64,000 nucleotides of DNA from Trichuris trichiura (lineage: Eukaryota; Nematoda; Enoplea; Trichinellida; Trichuridae): contig JBAJFE010000029.1 in NCBI GenBank assembly GCA_037903355.1, forward strand, positions 682,001-746,000, read 5' to 3'. Shown here piece after piece: positions 13,266 through 24,800 of this stretch; the first letter of the stretch is position 1, and every line of letters begins with the position of its first letter. The translations under genes were made by a program, and so were the position numbers. Under the pieces are notes generated by a model, which was given only the letters and a program-made list of their open reading frames with translations, was not told where the DNA came from and made no database searches.

Positions 13266-14590
13266 CTAGCCAGTGTTGAAGTAAAGAAAGTTAAGTATGA
13301 TGGCAAATTATTACGGGCTCAGCGAAAACCGCAGAACCTCATCAGGACACGTCGCGGGCGTTGTTTATGACATGCACTCAAGGAAGAAGCAAATAGCTCA
13401 CCGCACGTTACAGTCAGTCTACATTAGCATTGCTGAGATAGTCAACAACGCATGTATAGCGTTAGTGCGCTTGGCGAAATATGTGATCAGTAATTCGTGC
13501 CTTTTTTTCAAACAGACGTAGTTAACACTATTGCCGGCAAAGTAAAAAGCGTTGCATTAAATCAAGAGTTCCTGATATAAGTTGCACTGGAGAATACTGT
13601 CGTTTTTTTTGGAACAGAAATTTGGATGAATATATTGTTGCATGATATTAGCTCTTGACAATCAGTTCTTACTGTACGTTTAGATTTTCGCTGTTCCACT
13701 TCGGATGCAAGTATAAGTTTGCCAAGGCGGTAAATGATATCCGAGTTAATAATAAGCTTGTAAGTTGCTTGCAACCGTTTCGGTTTTTTAAAATTTAAAT
13801 TTTAAGCACCCTGGTTGTTAACGCATGTGCCGTTTTGAATTTCAAATAGTAAGCGTCGGTACCATAGTGTTGCTGCATGTTGTGGCTTCTATTCCGTCCG
13901 TTTTAGCGACAATCGTCTGGACGAATTTGAACTAGGGCAGTCATCGAGTTTTGGTAAGCAATAAAAGAAGACGAAGTTACTTTCACCTATATTGTTTAGG
14001 CCATTCGATCAAAGTTTTTTTGGTGTCCATTAGGCAGTTGCGCGTCTTTGTGGCGATTTGGAACATTTTTGTCATTTTGCTCATGATCTTGTAAGAGTAA
14101 CCTGTTTTAGTATGTTATCTATTTTACGCGAAAACATTTTTTATGTTAATAACATTCTTGCTTATCAGTACAAAATCTACACCTCCATAGCCATCGGTGC
14201 AAATAAAGAGAATGTTTCAAGATTATTTGAAAGCTGACATTCTTTAAGCAGATTATAAGCTACGGTAACAATTACCTTTTACGGCTAAGCTATAACTCCT
14301 CTCAAATTAAAGCTGTTTTAAAGCTGCACCATTCTTGTTCAGTTCAGTTTTGTTTGGCATCTTCAGAATAAGGATTCTATTCGTACCTTTATTCTACTTT
14401 TCAATAAATAAAAGGCTTTTGAAATGAATTTTACATTACGCTTCAGATCAAGTCAACCTGAAATAATTGATAAAATCGTAATAGTATGTCCTAGTGCAGT
14501 TTGTTGTTGCATGAGACATTGCGCTGCCGTTTGACTAGGTTTCGTATGAACTTAACTTTATTCAGGTTCTTTGGAAATTGATTCAGCAAT
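13266..14590. other. Intergenic, no gene seen
   Basis: Only short unsupported open frames (13297-13521, 13562-13774). This is presumably the 3' flank of XPNPEP3 and the promoter of COG4. Confidence 0.5.
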
Positions 14591-16928
14591 ATGCTTTCGT
14601 ACGATTTCACTGATGAAATATCAGCACTCACAGAGCAGTTGATCGACATTCGCCGTCGCGAAGAAGAATTAGAATTAGAAATAAATTCTATCGTTCGTGA
14701 CTGTGTGGACCTACCAAAACAGCTAAATAGCTCTTTCAGCCGTTTACTCACAGAAGCAACTTTGACTGAATCGGATACATCTCAGCTCATTTCTTCAGTG
14801 GATATCAGTTCTGTAATTGCGGATGGCATAAGTTCAAAAGTACGCGATATGGACGTTGCGAAAACGCGAGTGATCGAATGTCTTCAATTCGTTGAAGATA
14901 TTCTCGATCTGCGAACGTGTACAGAAGGTGTACGCATTGCAATGGCAAATGAAGACTACGAACAGGCTGCCAGTCACGTTCATCGTTTTTTGACCCTTGA
15001 TCGTAATGTGCTTGACGCTAGTAGCTATGTTGGCAGCATGAGTCTTCAAAGCGGAGCAACCAGCGAAACTCCCGTAGAAGCAATGAAGAAAGCTGAGAAA
15101 GAACTGAAGCAAATAGTGGTGGACAAATTTGACGAGGCTGTACAACGAGACGACATTGCTTCAATTCAACGTTTCTTCAAACTGTTCCCCCAACTGGAAC
15201 AGCAAGATATTGGTATTTCAAAGTTTGGTGCGTATCTGAAACAAAAGATTGCTTCCACTGGCGAGCAGAACTTTCTCGTAGCTGCATCGGGTGGGAATGA
15301 TGTTTCCCGGGCTAACGTGTTGTTCGCTGATGCGCTGACGCTTCTACTTGAGGGTGTTGCCCGTATTTTCGAAGTGCAGCAGCCCATAGTGGAAGCCTAT
15401 TATGGAATAGATAAGGTTCTTGTTTTTTGGTCAATCTTGCAGGAACAGTGCAATATAGAAGCTGGTCGAATTTTTGACTGTTTCATGGATAAGCGGCAAG
15501 TAAAGTCGAAATGCCTTAACTCTGGTGGCAACGTTGGACAAAGTTTGAAAGTGAGTGGGCAAGTGGAAAAGGTGGATCCTCTCGATTTAGACGTTCTGCT
15601 GACCGAAATGACCCTACTGCAAATGCGGGTTGATATGTATATGCGTTTTCTAAATCGACGAATCGGTGGTAGCCTTGCCACGCTTCCGGAGGACACCCAA
15701 GAGCGAAAGGAGAAAAAACAAGACATGCTGCTTCATTTTGGCATTCAGTTGCGCACATGTAACCTAAGCCGTAGAGTGCAAGAACTTTTGGGTCTTTACA
15801 TATCGTTGGAAGAATATTACATGCGTGAATCGATACAGAAGGCACTGAAGCTGGAGTATCGCGATGAAAATGCTCTTTGCTCCAGCATTGTTGACGATGT
15901 ATTTTTCATCATTCGAAAATGCATCCGCCGGGCTCTCTCCAGTTCAAGCGTCGACTGCGTGGGGGCCATGCTGAATCATGCTTGTTCTCTTCTTGAAACA
16001 TGCTATCTAACTGAACTCAAGGGGCGATTGAAACCTGCAAATCTCATATATGGTACATTTTTTACGCGGGAATAGTACACCGTGGGGTTATATGTAATTT
16101 TCAGGTAGTCTCGCAGATGCATACTCGACAGCTGCTGCAGCTTACGCTAGCGTGGTGCAACAGGGGAAGATATCAACAAGTGCCATTGATGGAGGCGATA
16201 AATCTCGTGATTTCTTCGTTACATTGAATGATTGTAATGCCAGCTCAGAATGCCTGGAAAGATTGAAGAAAGGACTAGCCAGAGACTTTGACGACGTGCT
16301 TTCCAAACGTTCTGAGTCAGAGCGGCAAAAGTTGGACAGTTGCTTGGCGCAGTTCGATGACGTTCAAAGACGTTGCAACGCGATAATGGAAAATGGTGTA
16401 GGCCAATTAGTGCAAAGCTGCGTGAAGCCAAGACTCAAGTTAGCCACTGATACATTCTTTAATGAAACGCACTCGCCGAACGAAACGGAATATTCTGAAC
16501 TGGAAGCGCGTAACGTGTTTGTGGAAAGTATAGTCTCCACTTTGGATAACGTTTTGGCTACAATGAAGCTGCAATTAAGTGAACCGTTGTACGCAAGCTT
16601 GCTTATCCGCGTCGCTGCTGAGACGGCCGTCTTGGTGGAAAAAGTAGTCATGAAGGGGACGTACAACCGATTGGGTGGTCTTCTTTTAGACAAACAAGTT
16701 CGGGAGTTAGCAAACTATTTGACTTCACTTTCTGGTTGGGCGTCTCGAGAAAAATTTTCTCGGCTTAACCAAGTCACCTGTCTGCTCAATGTCGATTCAG
16801 TTAGAGAGGCCAAAGAATTTTGCCAGTCGGACACCGTTGTTTGGCTACTGTCGCCATCGGAAGTACGTCAAGTTCTGGCACTGCGTATCGATCTTCCAGG
16901 CAACGAAATCAGAAAAATTCAGCTTTGA
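14591..16928 (+). CDS. COG4: Conserved oligomeric Golgi complex subunit 4, 2 exons
   Basis: COG4 is a lobe A subunit of the tether that captures intra-Golgi retrograde vesicles and binds SNARE regulators. Exons are 14591-16052 and 16105-16928 (52-nt intron, phase 1), giving 761 residues against 785 in human. The N-terminus is coiled coil (EISALTEQLIDIRRREEEL) and is followed by the family block CLQFVEDILDLRTC. The C-terminus ends SPSEVRQVLALRIDLPG then KIQL, matching the conserved end of COG4 that closes with Arg-Leu or similar. The first exon is unusually long (1.46 kb) for this window. An upstream exon adding a few residues is possible, but the ATG at 14591 already gives near full length. 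Confidence 0.93.
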
Positions 16929-17015
16929 CCTTTCTCCTTATTCCTGGGCCTTTATGGCTGTTGTTCACACGCTGCTTCAAAGGAAGCAAATCTCTTCTGT
17001 TGTACGGTTTGAGAC

Positions 17016-17021
17016 AATAAA
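17016..17021 (+). terminator. Poly(A) signal AATAAA after COG4
   Basis: AATAAA lies 88 nt after the COG4 stop codon. Nothing else supports a gene between 16929 and 17449. Confidence 0.55.
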
Positions 17022-17449
17022 TTTTTCAAGCGGGACGCTATCCAGTGCAAGCTCTCGTAGCTGACCGCGCTGGAATGGGTCGGTAAACGGTTAACTATCT
17101 AATGTAATGCATCAGCGAATTTCAAAACCAGTTAAATGTGTAGTGTGCCGAAATGGTTTACTACTAAAGCCGATGTTAATTTCTGGACACGAATAAATAT
17201 TGGTGAATTTTTCGCCGTAGAAAAACCTCGTCTAGTGTCACCCTTAGTCGTCTGTTAAATTGTTACAAGAGAAGCTTTCAGGCAAAATTGTATAGGTAGA
17301 CATTTTCAATGTTTTTTTGCCAACGTCATCTCTTCCCGATTTAAAGTGAAGGGAACGTTTAAGCTAGGAAAGAAATAAAGATTTGTGATGTGCAAGTACC
17401 TTGTCAAATTTCTAAACCGAACTGCTTGTTTCCCTCTGTATTGTTAAGC

Positions 17450-18812
17450 ATGAAGTCTCTAAGTGTCCGCGTTGCCACAATTTTGTTTGTATGTCAAACG
17501 TTCACAGCGAAGGACAACTACGCTATGCCAAAAGGCTCAAACGCAGGTACGCTGCCGCACTGAGCGCTTATTTTTACTTCACTCACACGAAGGAATAACT
17601 AATTTTCTATCTACTTTTCAGTTAAACCATTTAATATGTTCAGTTAGTGAATTAATTTTTAAAATGCGTTTAAATGGCACTGTGAGAGCCTAAAATTGTT
17701 AAGCTTGTCTAACCACCGAATTATAATCCCAGATAAGCTTATTTTTTCCATTTTTAGCGCATCAAAAGTGTACACGTTTTCGTAGCCTTCTTATTAAGCC
17801 AACTATATTTTGTTGGGCGAAAACCTAACCTCTAAGGACGCTTCGTAATAGAGTTGCGAAGATAAGACGACTGGAACAAATTTCTAAAACTCTGCTATGA
17901 GGCATGAAATAAGCTTTATTTACCGTTGCTTTCCCAACAGTGAAATTAAAGCGTAACCATAAAAAGCTTTTGTAGGTCTGTTCATAGGAGGTAAGCCACA
18001 AGGCAAGAGGGAACCACTAAGATGTGAAGACCATCTAGGAAGGCACGCTTGTTTCAAAAAAGCCGTACGACCTGGATTCGCTAAAAGATGCAGGAATTCT
18101 CGTTTGCTGTACAGATATCATTGCTGCAGAAGTTGCGCAACACACATCGGCATTAAGGTCACTCCGGACGGATTTTTCCAAGGTTTTCAGACAATTTTTT
18201 CACTCATCGAGTTATTGCTAAGGGTTGGCAAATTTCATTGCTAAAAATGATGCCTGCTGCCGTCTTGTTACATCAAAAAGAGTTTTAATTTCAATTTAAT
18301 CCACTTTCATGCAGTTAAAAGCTTTCTTACGTGTGTAGTTTTCGCAGAACCAACGTATTCAAATGTATTAATGATTTGAAATTTTGTTTTCCTATTATTA
18401 ACACATCAAAGGTTGAGGTACTGTAGTTGCCGCTTCATTGTGATTATCAGGCAATTAGGTACTTCGAGTTGAAGAGCACTTGTAGAGTCAGAAAACTTAA
18501 GTACGAATTTTTTTTCTCAACTGCGAGTTATGGTGTTCGTTTCTGTAAATGACTTACCCTCTGCATACTACTTCAGACGTTGGAAACTTCACTTATTACG
18601 ACCCTACCTGTCCCAACATTATTGACAGAGCAACAAGCGAAGGGCGTGAAGATGTTTTCTGTATGATCGTTTATGCAGCTTTTCGAGAGGATGCATGCGC
18701 TGGACCAATGGCTCAATATTCCTGCGGTAAAACCTGCAGAATTTCCTGTGGCGAGCAGATATTAAAGAAAAAAGTTCCTTCAAAAAAGAACAAGCCAATT
18801 GAAATTATGTAA
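17450..18812 (+). CDS. Small secreted ShK-like six-cysteine protein, 2 exons
   Basis: Exon 1 (17450-17546) encodes a signal peptide, MKSLSVRVATILFVCQTFTA. A 1,030-nt intron joins it in phase 1 to exon 2 (18577-18812). The mature peptide is about 90 residues. Six cysteines follow the cleavage site: TCP, VFC, DAC, YSC, KTC and ISC. The closing C-x3-C-x3-C and the DACAGP block resemble the end of an ShK domain, although the last spacing is one residue longer than usual. A Lys-rich tail ends the chain. ShK-like proteins are abundant in nematodes, where they are secreted or attached to enzymes. The function is unknown, and an additional exon inside the long intron cannot be excluded. Confidence 0.5.
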
Positions 18813-19805
18813 AAGAATGATGAGCTGAGCTGCCTGATGGCATTTGAATCAATCGACATAAACTTTCCAACTCTCATTTTTTTACGTGCTTTTCTCCTGC
18901 TGTCTGACCGGCTGTCAACGATCGTATACGATGCCGTTTTACTCAAAATGGCAGCGTTCGTTTTGATATATATTGATGAAAGCATAATGATGTGTCTTCA
19001 TTATTAAAAAGGAAAAGCCCTTTGGCTCTTTGCCAACTAAAATATTGCCAATCGTAAATGCAAGTCGTGTTCTTAAGTCTGAAGCACTGAAGCACGACAA
19101 AAACAAATGGGATATATTTAATCTTCGCGCGCAATGTTACCTTTTTACCTAGTTTGGCTTGTTTAAAAGCAAATGCTTTACTTGTAATCAAGAAAAACGT
19201 CCTAAAAGCTTTTGAGGCACTCATATCTCGTTTTCGGCGGAACTGATGAACTACTCGTCTACAATTCAATTAAAGAAGTTCAAAGACAATGGGACGTGTG
19301 CTTGCGAAAAAGTTTTCATGGCAAGATAGATAATTTCGTTACTTTTAACCGAAAGGATGGAGTATCGCCCCTAAAAATGCTTGTAGAAATTTACCGCCAG
19401 CGCGAACGCGATGAATGTTGCGGAAATTACGAGACCTACACGATTCCGATAGAAAGTATAATCAAGCAGGTTCTATTTTACCGTACACTAATTTTGATTT
19501 AGGTTTTGTGAAAACGATGCTTTTCTTTTTTAATCCGCTAGCGTTGCTCAAGGAAACTGTTCGGTCATCCGTTTTAAAATTAGTTTGCAAAAAGTGCAAA
19601 TTTAATGACGTCTAACGCGATTTTACGCTTTCTGGTTTGTCTCTCACATTGCAAAAGTTTATCGAAATTTACACCTTCTGCTTCTTGTTATTGTTTCAGT
19701 TTACTTGTAAACGACGTCCTGGTCATAAATTATTTCTTCCAAAGTGTCTACAGAGATTGATGGTGTAAGCATGGCTAGTACTGCTAATTTTCTTGTTTTT
19801 AGCCA
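18813..19805. other. Intergenic; one unexplained open frame
   Basis: Holds an open frame at 19212-19502 (about 96 codons) with no recognisable domain and no convincing splice partner. Near 19802 a TTTTTAG acceptor sits four bases before the Rabex-5 ATG, suggesting a 5' UTR intron. Confidence 0.35.
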
Positions 19806-21737
19806 ATGGACAATCGTTGGGTGGTTCAAGTGTCAGAAGAGGATTTGTTGTGCAAAGCGGGATGCGGCTTCTACGGAAATCCTCAATGGAAGAACTACTG
19901 CTCGAAATGTTGGCGATTGCATTTGAAGCGGAGTCGTGGAAAGAGTGAAAATTCACCTCAGGATTTTTCCGCGCAATGTTTGCAAGGTCAAATAGATCGT
20001 CAATCAATAAGCCCTGTAAGCTCAAAAACCTGGCCAGGTTTCGCATGGGATCGTCTTTTCGATCCTATGTGGAATACGCTCAGTTCTCCAAAAGCGTCGT
20101 CGCTGCGATCCATTTTGAAAGGCACACCAAGCATGGGTGCGTTCAATCGTTTTTTTTTAAAGTTTGAATTGGATCAACTATTTTCAGAACTTGGGCAGAC
20201 AACCGGCCAAAATGCACCGCCAATCGGTTCCACCATACCAAGACGTCATATAGAGAGGCAATTAAGTGAAGAGAGTCTGCATGCAAAAACTGAATTTGTA
20301 CACTTTCTGGAAACGCTTCCAAAACCTATTGCGCATTTGGTAGGAAAGCAAGTGAATTTGATCACGGCAAACATTTTGCGAGACAGCAGCCACGTTCCAT
20401 TAGACGACGTGTCGGAAGCAATTCAAGATATTTATAATTCGATGAGTAATCGACTTAGCTCACCTTTAAAAGGTAGAGCAGCATTGTTTTTTTAAACAGT
20501 TTTAACTAGTAAACTGTAACTTGATAGATTCGCCAAGTTTGGTTGAAGAAATTTTGGAGCAAGTCGAGACATATATCTGTTTTCGATGTTACAACAGCCT
20601 CTTTTGGTCGGACTCTGATGAAGAAGTGGCCGACATATCTTTCCAGGAGCGAATTCGTTCTTTGTACTGGGTTACTTGCGGCCCATTGGATCCAGGCTTC
20701 GACCTTGCCAATGTTGCTGTGGTCGAATGCTTCGAGAAGGCCATTAGCGGTAGTCTATTCTTTCGTCTCTTTAACAACTTACTTTAGCGCATTGTATTGC
20801 AGAAATAATTGCTACAAATAGCCATCGTAGTCCAAAGCAGAAACTCGCTTCGCTAACGTCATGTTGCAACCTTATATTTCAGTGTCACAAAGAGTCGCGC
20901 GGCACATTAGCCAGCGCGGACGAATTTCTTCCTGCGCTTATTTATGTCGTGCTGAAGGCAAACCCGCCATTGATTCTATCCAACGTCAAGTTTATTTCCC
21001 GCTTTGCTCTTCCGAGCAGACTGATGTCCGGTGAAGCTGGCTACTACTTTACGAATCTGGTAAACTTTTCTCCATTGGTAAAAATAGACGTTACGTAACA
21101 CTTGGTGAGGGGATGGAAATATCCCGCTTTTATTAAGACGTTGCTAAAACGGTGTTCTATCAATGGCGGGGTTACGTCGTTCGCTTGCGCTCTTTTCAAT
21201 AGAAAAAGGGATTTTAAAATGTCAATGCAAAAACTTACGCATTCGCTTTGGTCCTAATTTGAATGGCATCGTTATTTTTAGTGTTGCGCGTTGAACTTCA
21301 TTCAAAATTTGAACGCCGAATCGCTGAAAATGAATCCGGACGAATTCGAAGCTTATTCTTGCGGCCAACTGATTCCTCCGCTACGTGACAATTCCTTGCA
21401 CGGGCGTCAGGCCATTGAGTCGATTCAAAATTCGCTGAAAGCTTTGAAAGTGCTGCACGACGAAGCCTGCATCCTGCTACAAAAAGCTAACAAACTCGAA
21501 GAGACTGTACAAACAGCAGCAGCGGAATGTCGCAATCAGATTGATACTTTCATGGCGCGCTATTCCGAAGAAGCGAACGACGTCAATGGGTCATTTGGGT
21601 CAACAGAGGAATTATTGGACGGAAAGGAAGAACAACAACCCAACCTACCATCACCACTGAAGCCAGAATTGGTTAGTGGTCCTTTTGAAAGGCGAGATGA
21701 AGAACAGAAAAAAGAAAACAACGATATATTCAATTAG
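19806..21737 (+). CDS. RABGEF1: Rabex-5, Rab5 guanine nucleotide exchange factor, 4 exons
   Basis: Rabex-5 activates Rab5 on early endosomes and binds ubiquitin through its A20 zinc finger. Exons are 19806-20472, 20528-20749, 20803-21059 and 21282-21737, all in phase, giving about 533 residues (human 491). The A20 finger is near residues 10-42: the first cysteines lie in [15 protein letters not shown], the last two in [10 protein letters not shown]. The VPS9 catalytic domain spans exons 2-4, with [20 protein letters not shown] and the invariant [18 protein letters not shown] coiled coil near residues 430-470 matches the Rabaptin-5 binding segment, and the tail is acidic. The gene converges on Bre1 on the opposite strand. 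Confidence 0.92.
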
Positions 21738-21836
21738 TAATATACAATAACGGAGCGACGAAAAGCAAAAGTGCGAAGAAAAAGTTCCTAGTCAGTCACA
21801 AAACTAACAATGTGAGATATAATTCGCTGTACATGA

Positions 21837-24800
21837 TTAAATAAATATCCGCTTAATGTCGTTTAGGCCAAACGCCTGCGTGCATTTGGGACACTTTCTT
21901 TGCCGCGTATCGTAGCGGCTTTTCACACATTTCGAACAGAATACGTGGAAGCACTTCAGAAGTGTTGTGTCCTTGCGATTTACCTTACAACTTGGGCACG
22001 TCAACAATTCTTTCAAATGACGGTTCTCTTCGTTGAGCACCTCGTCTCGTGGTCCTAAACGGCTCATCTTTTTCACTTTCTCCAATTTGCGTCTTAACGT
22101 AAACACTTCCTCTTGCAGAGCTCTACGCGTCTGCTGCTCATTTTCAATGGCGTCCTTTTTTGACTGTAAGGCCAACTGGGCTTCCTGCAACTGCAATTCC
22201 AAATTTTCCAATTTACATTTCAGCGCAAAAGAATGTCGAGCCACTTCGTTTATCGTCCATTGATTCATCATTATCTGTTCTTCGCGCAGCTTGTTCTCTT
22301 TTTGCAACGACTTGTAATTCTGAAACAAAAGTTGCAACTGCTGTTCGCGCAACTTTTCCGCGTCCTTGTGAGTCTTCAACAAATTGTCCAACACCTCCAC
22401 CTGCGCTTTTAAATCGGCTGTTTCGCTTTGCAACGCCCGAATTTCAATGGCTGTACGGCCAACCTGAAAATATTTTATACGACTCTAGTTCCATACTGTA
22501 CGATTTGAAAAAAGCACACGCGATTGAAACGATTGCCCTCGAAAAAAAGCGCGGTATTAAGATATTTCAAACTAGCTGCTTCTTTTTGTACGGATTTTTA
22601 TGTCCCGTTGAAAAAAACCTTTTATTACTAAAATGTCCTGAGCTTTCGGGTCATTCGAGACCCGTCATCAGCGGTCTTAAGTTGTAAATATGATTTTTGG
22701 AAGCGAATGCCATCTATCGTTTCCGAGAATTTTAAATCCTCCGCAAAAAACCAGTGGTTCAGACCTAAACACAAAGGTAATAAATCTCAGCTCCTTACCT
22801 CTAAACGAAAGTGAAAAAACTATCCTGAGAAAAGGACTGAACTTTGTACCTACTCCTAAACAGCCACCCTTTCTTGACATCATTGCCTCAGTTGAAGACA
22901 GCCTATCTTCAGTTGATCCACAGAAAGCCACGCAGATCAAGCGGGATTTATCTACGTTAATCCTAGATCACCGCTTCAACACCACCCCAAACTTAAGCCG
23001 ATATGAGGTCAACTGCTTAAATCGACTTAAAAGGCAGCCTGATAGAATTATAACTAAAGCAGATAAAGGCAATAGAATTGTCCTACTCGACAGAACCACC
23101 TACAACGAAAAAATGATAACTATCTTGAACACCGACAGTTATACACCTTTGCCCAATGACCCTACAGAATTGTCACGGAAGAATCTTCGTTCCCTTCTCA
23201 TCACATACGGCACAGAAACCAAGGAACCAGAAATCATCAAGATAGCGAAGCATCTTAGGTTCACATCAAATTACAGACCCCCTCAGCTCTACGGCCTGCC
23301 TAAAGTGCACAAACCGGAGGTCCCACTAAGACCAATAGTTTCCACAATTAACAGCACCACAAGTGAGCTCAGCCGATATTTGAAAAAGGTGATCAAACCA
23401 CTAACTGGCAAAGAACCGTCCTTCGTCAAAAATAGTAACACCTTCGTCAACGAAATACGAAAATACCATCTAGAACCGGACGAAATCTTAGTTAGCTACG
23501 ATGTAAAAGATTTATTCCCTAGCATTCCGATTTCGAAAACTCTCGATACACTATACAATCTCCTCAATACAAACACAAATTTGTTCACCAGAACCAAGTT
23601 AAATCCCTTCCACATTGTCAAGTTGGTATCATTCTGTATGCAAGAAAGCAATTACTTCATGTTTGACAATAGGTTCTACAAACAATCTAACGGTGTCCCT
23701 ATGGGCAACCCACTATCTCCTATCCTGGCCGAAATATTCATGGAGAGTTTTGAAAGGCGAATGTTGAAAACGGTAGATAAGCAAATAGCCCCACGACTAT
23801 TCAAAAGATGCGTTGATGACATATTCGTAATTATCAAAGATGGAAAGGAAGAACAGTTTCTAGAATTTCTTAACAGCGTAAGCCCCAATCAAATCGTTTT
23901 TACAATTGAGAAAGAATCAAACCGAACCCTCCCCTTCCTTGACACACTGATTATTCACACTAATCAAGGACTAAAAACCAGAGTTTACAGAAAACCCACG
24001 CACACAGATCAGTACCTCAATTTTTCATCACATCACCCACGATCAGTAATGCGTGGTATCCTCTCCGGAATGATAGACAGAGCATTCAATTTATGCAGTC
24101 CCGATTATCTCCAGCCAGAAATTAACTACATTAGAAAAATTTTCTACAAAAACGGTTATCCTAAATCCTTTATCAACCAAGTGTTCAACCACAAGCTTCG
24201 CACACGTGAGTCTCCAAAGCAAAACACTCCGCACGACACTTGTCTGGTTATTCCTTATGTGACAGGTTTAGGCGAAAAGATTGTCCAATTAGGAAAAAGA
24301 TTAGGCTTCAGAGTCTTTTTCAAGAGTTCGCCCAACCTCAGGGCAATTCTTCGCGCAGACAAAACTAAAATCCCCGCAAACAAAAAGACAGGATTAATAT
24401 ACGCGGTTGAATGTTCTTGCTCGGGGATATATATTTGTGATACGGGAAACACCCTAGAGCATAGATTGAACGAACACATAAAAAAACTCACAAGTTACAA
24501 TAACGCGAAAGCCATACTTAACAACGGCACCAATCTAACCACACAGCGAGGCGGACCAATCGTGGACCCAAAAATTACAATGGAAAAAGCCAAACAAGCC
24601 TCTGCTGTAGTGGAACACGCGACGCAATGCACGCAACCACTCCACCAAAAAGTTTTATGTTACGAAAACAATTTACGGTTAAGAAGAATTAAACAAGCAC
24701 TATATATTAGACACAATATGACTTCCAACTGCGATCAAGGAGTGGACATAAGTAGGATTTGGACGAATATTGTGACGCGGTATAATTGTTGCTCACTCAA

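Noticed and set aside
19212..19502. 96-codon open frame upstream of Rabex-5
   Set aside because: No recognisable domain, and no acceptor-donor pair linking it in phase to Rabex-5 or to the ShK-like gene.
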